DNA of 64,000 bases from Sternotherus odoratus (GCA_032164245.1 JAVMKO010000001.1:19381603-19445602), one strand, 5' to 3'; numbered from the stretch's first letter, positions 1-10,530 are shown. Numbers and translations: made by a program. The notes: a model not told the origin generated them from the sequence alone.

Positions 1-330
1 GTCCGCCCCAGTGAGCGGGGGCAAGTGGTGACTGACAGTGGCACTCTCTGAGGTGGGGATAGGGGGTGGAGGGTTCCCCCGGGGAGGGGAGACCCTCACA
101 CCAAAGGGGGTACTGCAGGGGTGCAGCACCCATAGTTGGAGGGCACCGGGGTCTGGGAGGGACACGGGGCCAGCAAAGGAGCGGGGCATCAACCTGCGGA
201 GGGCGCTCTGGACGCTGAAGGAGCTGATTCCCCAGACGACCAGCGGGAGGCACCGCAGGGGGGAGTGTGGACCCCATTACAGTCCCATTTTGCCTAATGC
301 AGGAATCAAAGAAAAGTTATTTCAGTTTTA
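1..330. repeat. Unidentified GC-rich repeat-like segment
   Basis: A G-rich block with several CpGs is followed at once by AT-rich intron sequence. Its style (runs such as GGGAGGGACACGGGGCC) resembles the GC-rich parts of turtle retroelements, but I cannot assign a family. The 97-codon plus-strand reading frame here has no recognisable domain. Confidence 0.25.
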
Positions 331-469
331 GAACTGGATGCTCTGATACAAACATCTCAGGACTGTTAAATTTATGAGATGCATCTCAGCTGAAACAAGA
401 GTTTGTAAAGCTCATAATCATTAAAGGACCAAGAAAAAGTAGTGAACAGTTCAGAAAGCTCCTGCAAGC

Positions 470-577
470 TTTATATAAGTACTTAACTTTACTCACATGA
501 GCATCCCTAATGACTCCAATGAAGTTACCCATGGGAAAAAGTTAAGCATGTGCTAAGTATATCTAGGACAAGGGCCT
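470..577. repeat. Palindromic amniote repeat (AAGTTAAGCATGTGCT type)
   Basis: The segment pairs TACTTAACTTTACTCACATG with a later CCCATGGGAAAAAGTTAAGC half around ATGACTCCAATGAAGTTAC. This layout matches a dispersed amniote hairpin repeat of small non-autonomous DNA-transposon type. Age and exact ends are unclear. Confidence 0.4.
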
Positions 578-1090
578 AAGAATATTCAATTTTAAGTCTA
601 CATTTGGCCATTAGATTTCCAGTAGCTACATCACACACAAACCCATGGAGGTTTAAACCAAAACAAAAAATATATAAACTTTTCTTAATCATTGTTTCAC
701 CAATGATAAGCACATTTCAACAGTTCCAACATGTAATATCTTCATTAGAGTGTACTGCATGCTTCTGTAAAGGAAGCCTGTTTATAACTGATTGCAGTGA
801 TTTTTTCCACTGTTTTTCTGTTGCCTAGTTACTTTAAGCACCTACTAAATATTTAATTAGGTGCCTTTGCTAGGCATAATGTCAAGTACAATACATGTGT
901 TTTTAAAAAATATATAAAACAGGATTATTATACACTACCATTTTATTTCAAAAATCCATCCACTATTCCCGTGAACTGCAATATTTGCTAGTAAAATTCC
1001 TTGTAAATAACTTTATAAAAACCAGGTAGCTCATATTTTTTCCCATTTAACACCTTATTTTCCTATTTCAATATCCTTTTTTAAAGAAAA
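578..1090. other. AT-rich intronic DNA, nothing recognised
   Basis: AT-rich sequence with only short chance reading frames. No repeat family, exon or RNA gene was recognised. Confidence 0.5.
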
Positions 1091-1091
1091 A

Positions 1092-1780
1092 ACTAGCGAA
1101 AATACCCGGCGTTGCTTGGGTCAGTCGGAGGTGGGGAGGGGGCAGACAGCTGAGCGAGTGCGGGGTCCATTGGAGAGGGGAGGGGGCAGAGAGCAAACCT
1201 GACACCCCCACCTCACCCCCCGACCAAACCCGACACCCCCACCTCACTTACCCCTCAACCAACCCCGACTCACATTTTCACCCCCCCACCCAAACCCAAC
1301 ACCCCCACATCTCCCCCTACCAACCCCAACACCCCCTAACCAACACCCACACCTCACCCCCCGTAGACCAAACTAGACACACCCACCTCACTTTCCCCCC
1401 CAACCAAACCCGACACCCACCACCACAAACAAATCCGACACCCACACCTCACTTACCCCTCGACCAACCCCGACCCCCCTCCTCACCCCCCCAACCAAAC
1501 CCAACACCCCCACCTTACCCCCCCACCAAACCCAACACCCCCTGACCAACCCAAACACCCACCCCGACACCTTCCCACCCCCCCCAGATCAAACCCAACA
1601 CCCCCAGCTCACTTACCCCTCGACCAACCCCGACTCATATTTTCACCCCCCCACCCAAACCCAACACCCCATGTCTCCCCCCTACCAACCCCAACACCCC
1701 CTAACCAACACCCCACCCCCCGTAGACCAAACCTGACACACCCACCTCACTTTCCCCCCCAACCAAACCCGACACCCCTA
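1092..1780. repeat. C-rich minisatellite element, copy A
   Basis: It opens with ACTAGCGAAAATACCCGGCG and a G-rich leader (GAGGTGGGGAGGGGGCAGA), then becomes an irregular tandem array. The core unit is about 31 bp, built on CCAAACCCGACACCCCCACC with CTCACTTACCCCTCGACCAA variants. The same leader and unit recur at 32886-33490, so this is part of a dispersed element, not a private satellite. The array runs straight into the Harbinger transposase near 1780. The superfamily is not assigned. Confidence 0.75.
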
Positions 1781-2715
1781 CCTACCTGGTAAGCAGCAGA
1801 CAGTAAATTTGCCTCTGCCTCCCAGCCCGCCATAAACGTTTCCCCCTTGCTCTCACAGAGATCGTGGAGCACAGAGCAAGCAGCAATAACAATGGGGATA
1901 TTTCTCTCGCTGATGTCTGAGCAAATCAGTAATGATCTCCGTCTCCCCTTGAGTTGACCAAATGCACACTCTACTGCCATTCTGCACTTGCTCAGCCTGT
2001 AATTGAACAGCTCCTGACCCCTGTCCAGGGCCCCAGTGTAGGGCTTCATAAGCCAGGGCATTAAGGGATAGGCTGGGTCCCCAATGAGAACGATGGGCAT
2101 TCCCCCTCCCCCCCCCCCCCCCCCCACGGAAATTTTCTGGTCGGGGAAGAAAATTCCTTGCTGCAACTCTCTAAAAATCCTAGAGTTCCTGAACATACGA
2201 GCGTCATGAACCTTTCCCGGCCACCCCACGTACAGGTCGGTGAAACGTCCCTTGTGGTCAACCACTGCTTGCATGACCATTGAATAATATCCCTTCCGGT
2301 TTCTGTACTCTGCGGCCTCGTTGTCCGGTGCCAGGATAAGGATAAGAGTCCCATCTATAGCCCCACCACAGTTAGGGAATCCCATGGCGGCAAAGCCATC
2401 TATTGTAGCTTGCAGGTTTCCAAGGTTTATAACCCTGGGTAGCAGCTGCTCGACGATTGCCCTGCTTACTTGCATCACAGCAGACCCCACTGTAGATTTA
2501 CCCACCCCAAACTGATTCGCGACTGACCGGTAGCAGTCTGGCGTTGCAAGCTTCCAGAGGGCTATCGCCACTCGCTTCTCAACTGTGAGGGCCGCCCTCA
2601 TTCTGGTGTTCTTGCACCGGAGGGCCGGGGAAAGCAAGTCACAAAGTTCCATGAACGTGCCCTTACGCATGCGAAAGCTTCTGAGCCACTGGGAGTCATC
2701 CCAGACCCGCAGCAC
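1747..2715 (-). pseudogene. Harbinger transposase catalytic domain (broken)
   Basis: The 322-codon frame is a PIF/Harbinger (HARBI1-like, DDE_Tnp_4) transposase. A helix-turn-helix-like segment lies at about residues 60-90. The candidate catalytic triad is Asp121 in CGGAIDGT, Asp213 in IGDPAYP and Glu249 in AVECAFG; GWPGKVHDARMF (about 164-175) is a family signature. It is not functional as it stands. The apparent start is a GTG in mid-protein, with an in-frame TGA a short way upstream that looks like CpG decay of an Arg codon. A poly-C run at about 2106-2125 has been expanded into eight glycines (198-205). The last dozen residues (VGRGVGFGWGGK) are read from the adjoining minisatellite, so the true C-terminus is lost. 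Confidence 0.85.
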
Positions 2716-3363
2716 TATGCGATCCCACCAGTCAGTGCTTGTTTCCCTGGCCCAGAATCAGCATTCCATGGCATGAGCCTGCCCCATTGCCACCAAATTT
2801 GCCAGATTGTCGGATCCCCTACTTTCAAAACCGCAGTGTCCCTGTCCCTGCTATGCACGTCCAGCTCCATGTTGTCCTCCTCCTCCTCCTCACTGTCATC
2901 AGCTTCCGGAAAGCGCAGTTGTCTCCGGATCGCACTCCTCTGCAGACGATGCAGCATAAAATCCACAACAAGGCAGGAGGTCTTCACAACGGCCAGTGCT
3001 GCAGCGATGGCATCTGCGGGCTCCATGCTTGCAGTGCTATGGCGTTAGTGCAGCGCGGGGATGGGGCTCGAATAATGGGATGCCTACCCACAGTGAGTGC
3101 ACAGCTCGAAATGGTGTCGCCGGCGTGAAAAAAAGGGCGCGGAATGATGACATGCCTACCCACAGTGCAGCACTCGAAATGGTGCCCGCTGGGGGCTCCG
3201 GGAACTGTGGGATAGGTACCCATAGTGCAATGCTCGCTATGTCGACGCTTGCAAAAGTCGACTTGCTGTGCTTTGTGGGGACGCACTAAATCGACTTTAT
3301 ACAGTCTGCTTTAGAAAATCGAATTAAAGGAAATCGAACTAATGCTGTAGTGAAGACATACCC
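1781..3363 (-). mobile_element. PIF/Harbinger DNA transposon, 3'-truncated
   Basis: The element carries a decayed transposase on the minus strand. Its right end is a terminal sequence that on the minus strand begins GGGTATGTCTTCACTACAG, with TAA following outside at 3364-3366, the 3-bp Harbinger-type target. The left end is missing: the transposase frame runs out of homology near 1780 where the C-rich minisatellite begins. Between 3026 and 3250 are two to three imperfect copies of a subterminal motif (ATGCCTACCCACAGTG then CTCGAAATGGTG), probably transposase-binding repeats. Confidence 0.85.
2716..3026 (-). pseudogene. Harbinger transposase N-terminal part, frameshifted
   Basis: A 103-codon minus-strand frame just upstream of the catalytic part, in a different reading frame. 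It has an acidic stretch (DDSEEEEEDNMELD, about residues 43-56), typical of the N-terminal region of turtle Harbinger transposases, and then loses recognisable homology. The change of frame shows an indel between the two parts. Its terminal stop codon overlaps the start of the downstream frame by one base, which I read as chance. Confidence 0.6.
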
Positions 3364-3379
3364 TAAGTCTCTCTAAGTA

Positions 3380-3960
3380 AGGGCTGGGGGTGAAGGAGCA
3401 GATTGGGAGTTAGGGTGCAGGGTCTGGGAGGGAGTTAGGATATAGGAGCAGGCCGGGGGTTGGGGTGTAAGGTCTGGCTAGGAACTTGAGGGAGGGAGGG
3501 GGCTCAGGGTTGGAGCAGGAGGTTTGAGTGGTGAGAGCTTACCTGGGCAGCTCCCATTTGGTGTGAGGGGTGCAGGTGGGAATGTGTGTGTGGGGGGATT
3601 CCCATTCAGTGCTTGGGGTGGGTATTTGGGAGGTGCAAGAGTCAGGGCATGTGGGGGGCTGTGTATGTAGGGAGGGTGCAGGAGTCAGGGCATGGGGGGG
3701 CTGGGTATGTGGGGGGGTGCAGGGCTCAGAGCAGAAGGCTCGGCGTGTGTTTGGGGATGCAAGAATCAGGGCAGGGAGCTGGGGGTGTGGGCTGGGGCCA
3801 TGGGGTTGCTTCCAGCCCCCTGCTCTGAGCGGCTCACGGCAGGGGGCTGGAGGGGATATGCCCTGATTTTATTCCCTTCCCCAAGGCCCCGTCCCTGCCT
3901 CCTCTCCGCAGCTGCGAGGGCGCTGCAGCTCCACTTCTCCCTCTCAAGGTTCATCAGCTG
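3380..3960. repeat. G-rich dispersed-repeat segment
   Basis: Purine-rich sequence made of short reiterated phrases (GGGTGCAGGGTCTGGGAGGG, GTGCAGGAGTCAGGGCA). This is the internal texture of GC-rich turtle non-autonomous hAT-type elements. The open frames on both strands come from the biased composition. Confidence 0.4.
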
Positions 3961-4325
3961 ATTGGCGGCAGGGAGAGAGAGGAGGAGGGGCAGGAAATCA
4001 GCACGCTGGGGGGGGAAGAGGCGGGGAAGTGGGGAGCTTGGCTACCGATGGAGCCTGCCCTGACCAAGCTTCTGCCCCCGACCCCTGCAAGAGAGAGCGG
4101 TGAGCAGGGGCCAGAGAAGAGCAGGCCAGGCCGGGTAGGATTTTTAATGCCACGCTACTGCGTGCCGGGGTCCAGGCCACCAGCCTCACTCAGCCCGCTG
4201 CCGGCCTGGGTTTGGCAGTGGGCTGAGCAGAGTCAGTGGCTGGGACCCCGACAGGCAGCAGCATGCAATTAAAAATCGTCTCACATACCATCTTTGGCAC
4301 ATGTGCCATAGGTTGCCGACCCCTG
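3961..4325. repeat. hAT element fragment with right terminus
   Basis: The segment ends with CCATAGGTTGCCGACCCCTG at 4306-4325, the same terminal repeat as the 47516-50999 hAT element, and is preceded by GGCACATGTG as in that family. No matching left end was found, so this is a truncated or internally rearranged copy. Confidence 0.6.
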
Positions 4326-4384
4326 CTCTACATCCTTCTGATGGGAAGACATTACACCACTGTGTGCTAAACAATAAGATTGTA

Positions 4385-4645
4385 TAGTAGACTCTCGATT
4401 ATCCAGAATTGGGTTAACCAGGATGTGGATTAACCAGGATGTCAAAAAAGATACATGCAACTCGCAGGGCCAGCTCTGGCTTTGTTGCCGCCCCAAGCAC
4501 AGACCAAAAAAAAAAAAACCCATCAAGGCACAGGGCAGCCAACCCTCCCATCCCCATATTTCCTATGGATGGTGATTATCCAGGATTTTATTAACCAGGA
4601 TTATTTTTTTCCCTATCATCCTGGATAATCGAGAGTCTTCTACTG
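4385..4645. mobile_element. Tigger/pogo-like MITE, copy 1 (261 bp)
   Basis: Terminal inverted repeats of about 20 bp: left TAGTAGACTCTCGATTATCC, right the complement of CAGTAGAAGACTCTCGATTA. TA dinucleotides flank both ends (4383-4384, 4646-4647), the TcMar-type target. Subterminal motifs (GGTTAACCAGGATG, CTGGATAATCGAGAG) also occur in copy 2. A poly-A run sits at about 4509-4520. It has no coding capacity. Confidence 0.75.
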
Positions 4646-4683
4646 TATACAGGGTTGCCCCAGCTGTATTGGTCCCAAGAGAT

Positions 4684-4807
4684 TAGAGAGACAAGGTGGG
4701 TGAGGTAACATTAACATTAAACTCAGACTTGAAGAGGACCTCTGTGTAAGCTTGAAGTCTGTCTCTCACCAACAAAAGATATTATCTTACACATCTTGTC
4801 TCTCCAA
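4684..4807. repeat. Hairpin MITE, AGAGAGACAAGGTGGGTGAG type
   Basis: It begins AGAGAGACAAGGTGGGTGAG and ends with the near-complementary CACATCTTGTCTCTCC, so the ends can pair. It matches a repeat common in turtle and crocodilian genomes. The superfamily is not determined. Confidence 0.5.
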
Positions 4808-4810
4808 CAG

Positions 4811-5292
4811 TAAGATAAAGTAACTTAAATTAAGGTTAAAAGAAAGTTAAAAGTGTACTATAGTTAACATCCAATCCAGCTACACAACAACTTCATACGT
4901 TTCTCTCATACACTTTAAAAAAAAATCCTATAAAATTTTGAATATTAGAAAGTTTGGAAAAAAACTTAGGTTAAGTTGCACCGCTGTAAGGTATCCCGAG
5001 TAACCACTCTATGCTGATTAACTAGGCTTTTTTGGTTGAAAAAAGTTTTTTGATCAAAATGAATGTGCTTTGCACAAAAAGTAGAATAAAATAATAAAGA
5101 AAAGTAGAATAAAAAAAATTATTAGAAGTTTTTAATGGTCAGAATCTGAATGTTTTTCACCTCTTGTATGAAAAACAAACAAATTCAGTTTTTTTTTTTA
5201 TTTTGAAGTTTCCTCAAAAAAACAATGGGCATTGCCAGCTTTATTTACTAAAATCCAGTAATACATTTACAAAATATACACGAGAGACATTA
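4811..5292. other. AT-rich intronic DNA, nothing recognised
   Basis: Low-complexity A/T-rich sequence between two MITEs, with several homopolymer A runs. No gene or repeat family was recognised. Confidence 0.5.
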
Positions 5293-5294
5293 TA

Positions 5295-5601
5295 CAGTAG
5301 ACTCTGGATTATCCAGGATGATAGGGAAAAAATTAATTCTGGTTAATAAAATCCCGGATAATCACTATCCATAGGAAATATGGGGAGAGGGGGTTGGTTC
5401 ACCAGCCACCCTGCACCGGGGGGAGGGGATGCTGGTTCACTGGCTGCCCTGTGCCCTGGTGGTGGTGGTGGGGGGGGGGGTTGTGTGTGCTTGGGGCGGC
5501 AACAAAGCCAGAGCCAGCCCTACGAGTTGCGCGTATTTTTTTTTACATCCTGGTTAATCCACCTCTGGTTAATCCAATCCTGGATAATCGAGAGTCTACT
5601 G
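5295..5601. mobile_element. Tigger/pogo-like MITE, copy 2 (307 bp)
   Basis: Bounded by CAGTAGACTCTGGATTATCC on the left and its near-complement GATAATCGAGAGTCTACTG on the right, with TA on each side (5293-5294, 5602-5603). It is the same family as the copy at 4385-4645 but inserted in the opposite orientation, judged by the GCGGCAACAAAGCCAGAGCC motif (complement in copy 1). It contains a poly-G run near 5470. Confidence 0.8.
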
Positions 5602-5769
5602 TATACCCTAAAGATCTGATTGTTGGAAGATCACCCCTAAGAATGTGGAACAACAACACTATATAGGATACAGAATTATCCAAGTAAAAACTACTTTAAG
5701 ATTAATATATTTTGACTCAAAAGGATTTTTAAAGAATCAAGAATAAATTACCACAACCTAGTCTCTAAG

Positions 5770-6035
5770 GCAGTTATCTCTAAAGCGCAGGCATGCCCCC
5801 TTTGGGGTGAGGGGGATGTGCCCCGACCATTCCTCCCCACAACAAGGCCCGGAGCACCACCAGTTCCACTCCACTTCCAGACTTGCCCCCAACTACAGCA
5901 CAGCCCTTCTCCCAGTCCCAGCTCTGCTCCCAGTCATGGTCCCAGCAGTAGCTTCGCTCCCAGGGGGAGAGGTGTGGACAGATTCCATTACAGGTAAGGG
6001 GTAGGGCACAACATTAAAAGTTTGGGGACCACTTT
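5770..6035. repeat. hAT-type non-autonomous fragment
   Basis: C-rich sequence ending AAGTTTGGGGACCACTTTC, which resembles the hAT terminus whose complement is AGTGGTCCCCAAACTT. A matching left terminus was not found. Interior phrases such as CCAGTCCCAGCTCTGCTCCC are typical turtle repeat texture. Confidence 0.4.
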
Positions 6036-6044
6036 CTAAAGCCT

Positions 6045-6258
6045 AGCTTAGTTGCACTGGCTTGACTAACGGTATGATGTTTAACTGATTTAGCTATACC
6101 AGTGCAACTTTGTGTTTAGACAACATTTAACCTCAGTTGTCATTTAACATTGGGAAGATAAATCAAGTTCAAACCCAATAAGACAGTCTACACAAAAAGT
6201 TACCCTAAATCAGTTTAACATCATATTTTTAGTTTAACCAGTGCAATTTCTGCTCTTC
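6045..6258. repeat. Long-hairpin MITE with 80-bp arms
   Basis: Two arms (about 6045-6125 and 6182-6258) are imperfect inverted copies separated by some 57 bp. Each has TTGCACTGG, then TGATGTTTAACTGATTTA-like sequence, then AACTTTTTGTGTAGAC-like sequence, in opposite orders. The transcript could fold into a long stem. Ends and target duplication are not clear. Confidence 0.6.
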
Positions 6259-6888
6259 TTCAATGAGAAACATAACCAAAAAAATAGATAGAAATACTAA
6301 TATTTTCAATATGTGTAACAGCTAGCATTTGAATATGTGTTAGCACAAGACCCAACAAGAAACACTCAAGTCAGGGTTCTAAAATAAAAATAGTTTTTGT
6401 AAACTCTAGAGTCATTTTGACTTAACTAATTTTGGGGGGTAGACAGACAGGTCTATATAGTAGCAACGTTATGGACACTGGAAAACATAATCCCAACGAT
6501 ACATGTAAAATGATGGGGTCTAAATTAGCTATTACCACTCCAGAAAGAAATCTTGATGTCACTGTGGATAGTTCTCTGCAAACATCCACTCAATGCAGCT
6601 GCAGACAAAAAAGCGAAAAGAATGTTGGGAATCATTAAGAAGGGGATAAATAATGACAAAATATCAATATTGCCTCTATATAAATCCCTGGCATGCCCAC
6701 ATCTTGAATACTGCATGCAGATGTGGTCGCCCCATCTCAAAAAAGTTTTATTGGAATGTCAAAAGGTTCAGAAAAGGACAGCAAAAGCTATCAAAGTTAC
6801 AGAATAGCTTCAATATGAGGAAAGATTAGTAAGACTGAGACTTTTCAGCTTGTAATAGAGACAACTAAGTGGGGGGGATCTGATAGAG

Positions 6889-7204
6889 CTGGGTTCTCAA
6901 ACCGGGAGTCAGAACCCCTCAGTGGGTCGCTAGGTTATTATTACGGGGGGGGGGGGGGGTTCGCAAGCAGTTGGCCTCCAGCATTTATAATGGTGTTAAA
7001 TATATAAAAAATGTTTTTAATTTATGAGGGGCGGGGTTCGCACTCAGAGGCTTCAAAGACTCCTGTGGCACCTTAAAGACTAACTATAAAGTGTTGAAGC
7101 ATAAGCTTTCATGGGCTAATACCCACTTCGTCGGATGCAAGCAGTGGAAGTCAGAGGCTTATTATGTGAAAGAGGTCACCAGTAAACAAGTTTGAGAGCC
7201 ACTG
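6889..7204. mobile_element. hAT MITE nested in the CR1
   Basis: Left end GGGTTCTCAAACCGGGAG and right end GTTTGAGAGCCACTG are the inverted termini of the CAGTGGTTCTCAAACT hAT family. The CR1 resumes at GAGGTCTACAAAA just after the right end. Flanking TGATAGAG and TATGGAGG are only an imperfect 8-bp duplication. A poly-G run of about 15 lies near 6945-6959. It carries a further insertion at 7053-7150. Confidence 0.75.
7053..7150 (-). mobile_element. Penelope-like fragment nested in the hAT MITE (98 bp)
   Basis: The sequence AGACTCCTGTGGCACCTTAA followed by AAGCATAAGCTTTCATGGGC is the terminal tail shared with the Penelope-like copies at 36192, 55790, 57035 and 60545. It is bounded by a perfect 9-bp duplication TCAGAGGCT at 7044-7052 and 7151-7159. 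The insertion is thus a short, complete retrotransposition product and the youngest of three nested layers. Confidence 0.8.
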
Positions 7205-7640
7205 TATGGAGGTCTACAAAAACATGACCGGTGTGAAGAAAGTAAATAAAGAAGCTCTATTTATTTCTTCTCATTGTACAAGAATTAGGGATCACCAAAT
7301 GAAATTAATAGGCAGCAGGTTTAAAACAAATAAAAGTATTTCTTCCCACAACAGAGTCAGAGGATATAGCCAGAGATTGTTGTGAAAGGTAAGACCATAA
7401 CAAGGTTCAAAAAAGAACAAGATAAATTCATGGATGATCCATCAATGGCTATTCGACAGTATGCGCAGGGATGGTGTCCCTAGCCTCTGTTTGCCGGAAG
7501 CTGGGAATAGGGGACAGGAGAAAGATCCCTTGATGATTACTTGATCTGTTCCTTTCATCTGGGGCACCTAGCATTAGCCACTCTCAGAAGACAGCAGATG
7601 GACCTTTGGTCTAACCCAGTATGGTCATTCTTATGTAGCA

Positions 7641-8756
7641 AGAAAAAACACCAGGAGAAACAAACCAACTTTGGTGCAGGACAGATGGCGAATCATACAA
7701 ATAGGTCAAGAGGTAGTCTCTGAATTATGGGCCTGTTATGTAAAATCTTAGTCCAATTATTTTCAATGGGTTCTTCCTGCGTAAGAAATTTAGAATCTAG
7801 CCCCAATAAAAAGTAACCCTCTGGTTTTCATAGCCCATTTCAACTTTCAACTCCTGGGTTATGCTATTGTACCTCAAAATGTACAGGTATGAGCAGATTA
7901 GCTATATACACTGGACTCATGAAAACTATACAGAAGAATATGTATTTTCCTATATTACAAACTCTGAATTTGTGAAACTTTTAACTAAGAAGAAACAATT
8001 GCTGAGAAGACTATTAATTGTGAAATACAAAAGTGAAAATAAAATTATCTAAAAATCATGCTTTTTGAAGGGTATGTTCAAAGTGTACGTCTATGGATGT
8101 CATGCAAATGTTTGTGCATACTATAACTGCACAAGTTAAAATTTTACAGAAAATAGTGAAATGCTTTAAAAAATTATTTTCGTTGGAGCTTGTAGGCACT
8201 ACCATAATAATAAAATGATCAGTTTCCATCACCTTCAGGAACAGAAACACTAGAATGTCTACACTTTTAACACTGACCCCACATACTTTCATGCAACAAT
8301 CAATGGCTAAGGAAGCACTGCACTAACCAACCAGGCCTAACACTCTGAAAAAAAAAATTGTTGTTTCCTTCATAAGAAAAATGTCAAGTGCATGAATGCA
8401 GTGTAGGACAATATTTGTTTTTCTCCATACAACGTTTGTTTCACCTCTACATCTATGTAGAAGTGAACTTAAACTGCCTGTGCAACAGATATCCAATGTG
8501 CCATTTTTGAAGTTAGAATAGAAAATAATAATGTTTCCTGTGCAAAAAATGCATCAGAGTAGTACTCTCTGGCAGTAGTACTCTAACATTTCCCTGGAAG
8601 AAATCAGAAAACTTTTCTTTTTGAAATTACCATCAACTACTAATGCAGCTCCTAAAAGACAGAAAAACGCTGCAGTTCATAGAGTTTGTATATGTGGGAT
8701 AATATATTCCTGTTCAGTTTGTACTTTTAAAATATATAGTACAAGATACCTCACAC
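7641..8756. other. AT-rich intronic DNA, nothing recognised
   Basis: AT-rich, with only short chance reading frames. No repeat family, exon or conserved motif was recognised. Confidence 0.5.
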
Positions 8757-8759
8757 TAA

Positions 8760-9035
8760 TGGCTTGTCTTCACTACAGCTGAGAGGGGTCGATCTTTTGG
8801 CGATCGATTTATCGCATCTTGTCAAGGTGCGATAAATCGATCGCCAGCTGCGCCTCCAGCTCACCAAAAGGCGCAAACTGGAGTCGACGGGGGAGCGCGC
8901 AGCCGCCCGCTGCTGCCGTGAGAACGGCAGGGAAGTCGGCTGTAGATACGCTGACTTCAGCTATGTTATTTATTAACGTAGCTGAATTTGCGTATCTACA
9001 GCCAATCTCCCCCCACCCCCAGTGAAGACCAGCCC
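8760..9035. mobile_element. Harbinger-type MITE (276 bp)
   Basis: TIRs TGGCTTGTCTTCACT and AGTGAAGACCAGCCC are flanked by a perfect TAA duplication (8757-8759, 9036-9038). Inside are two strong hairpins: GGCGATCGATTTATCGC pairs with GCGATAAATCGATCGCC (about 8799-8845), and GCTATGTTATT pairs around 8957-8985. A related copy is at 54547-54838. Confidence 0.8.
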
Positions 9036-9038
9036 TAA

Positions 9039-9589
9039 TAGTGTAGTGCAAATCTCACTTCCCTCATTTGCGGATTCATTTTTAAAGTATCTTCTGCTTG
9101 TAACTAAGGATTACGTCACATTTACTTTAGTGAAGGGTTTAGAAATGCTCACTTCCGATTTTCTGAAACCTCTTCAACTTTCTGGTTTACACATCCTCTC
9201 ATTCCTCACACACATACAAGTCTGCTAAAAATATGCCAAAAAAACACCCCACCTCAGATAATCATGGAAAGGACTAACAAATTACTGCCACAACTGTATG
9301 AATGCGGGAGACAAATATATAGTGATTCATTGAATTACACATCGCAAAAAGGATCACAAGAGGGCATTTAAAGATAGATATTTAAAGTAGGGGCAAAATA
9401 AGTGATCCTCGTGGATGCAGAGTATTGGGGGTGGAAAGGGAGTATCTTTTTGTGTACTCCTTTAATGTCTGCTGTTTCAGAGGGCGAGTGTGAAATGAAT
9501 GGGCATGTCCACAGGGCGTAAACGTTAAAGTAAAAATCGTCCAACCCAAGGGTGCCGTCTACAACACTGATCGCTAGTTTCCGTAAATT
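9039..9589. other. Intron 1 proximal segment, nothing recognised
   Basis: This stretch lies between the MITE and the CpG island, in the first kilobase of GNAI1 intron 1. No motif or repeat was recognised. Its position makes intronic regulatory elements possible, but nothing in the sequence demonstrates one. Confidence 0.4.
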
Positions 9590-9694
9590 CATCCACGAGC
9601 CAGCAGAGGCCAAGCGCGCCGCTCTACGGGGGAGCTGCCTTCCCCCAGCCCCACTCCCGAGACCATCCACGGCCCCGCTCCCGAGTGACCATCA

Positions 9695-10054
<360 letters not shown>

Positions 10055-10351
10055 TCAGAGCTGACCCCACACGCGCGCACCGGCGGGGGGGGGGGGGGGT
10101 CGCTGACCAGACAAGGCAGGAGCGTCCGGGCGCGAGTGGAGCCGACGGTCCCCGAGAGCAGGGACCCGCTTCCCGCCTCCTCTTCCCGAGCTCCCTCAGC
10201 CCAGTGATGCTGCCCCGCTCCAGCTCCCAAGGCGCCGCCTGTCTCGCGCTCTCCCCAGCAACGCGCGCGCGCGCGCACTCCAAACACTTCGCGTGGGGGA
10301 GCACGAGCCGCTCGCTCGCGTACCAGTCGCTCTCGCGCTAGGGGAAGGTAG

Positions 10352-10363
10352 TGCGCGTGCGCA
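10352..10363. promoter_or_regulatory. NRF1-like site upstream of GNAI1
   Basis: TGCGCGTGCGCA differs from the palindromic NRF1 consensus (TGCGCATGCGCA) at one central base. It lies 340 bp upstream of the GNAI1 start codon inside the CpG island. Function is inferred from the motif only. Confidence 0.5.
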
Positions 10364-10495
10364 GGTCCGCTCGCGTTAAAGAAAGCCTGTGGGGTAATCG
10401 AGGGGAATGGGAAAGCGGGGTAGGAAACATGGATGAGAAATGGGGAGCGGGGAGGAAGGGGCAAACCACCTCTCCCCATCCCCCCCGCGTCTGCG

Positions 10496-10503
10496 TGACG
10501 TCA
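10496..10503. promoter_or_regulatory. Palindromic CRE (TGACGTCA)
   Basis: A perfect 8-base cAMP response element lies 484 bp upstream of the GNAI1 start codon at the outer edge of the CpG island. CREB/ATF proteins bind this motif. Because G-alpha-i lowers cAMP, a CRE here could give feedback; that is inference. Confidence 0.55.
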
Positions 10504-10530
10504 CCGGGCCGACCGTTTTAATAACAATTC

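Larger units (their letters stand above)
6470..7640 (+). repeat. CR1 LINE, 3' part, interrupted
   Basis: Plus-strand CR1. The 5' portion is the decayed end of the reverse-transcriptase ORF2. Frames show CSRQ/DKKAKRMLGIIKKGIND-like and HLEYCMQMWSPHLKK text, the typical CR1 C-terminal region, broken by stops and frame changes. The 3' portion (7213-7640) has the CR1 3' UTR phrases (GGATGGTGTCCCTAGCCTCT, GACCTTTGGTCTAACCCAGT). It is 5' truncated, as most CR1 copies are, and split by an hAT MITE at about 6889-7204. A minus-strand copy of the same region is at 41210-43345. Confidence 0.88.

Noticed and set aside
1092..1780. CRISPR-like array (regular C-rich repeats)
   Set aside because: Units are irregular, contiguous without unique spacers, and the DNA is from a vertebrate nuclear genome.
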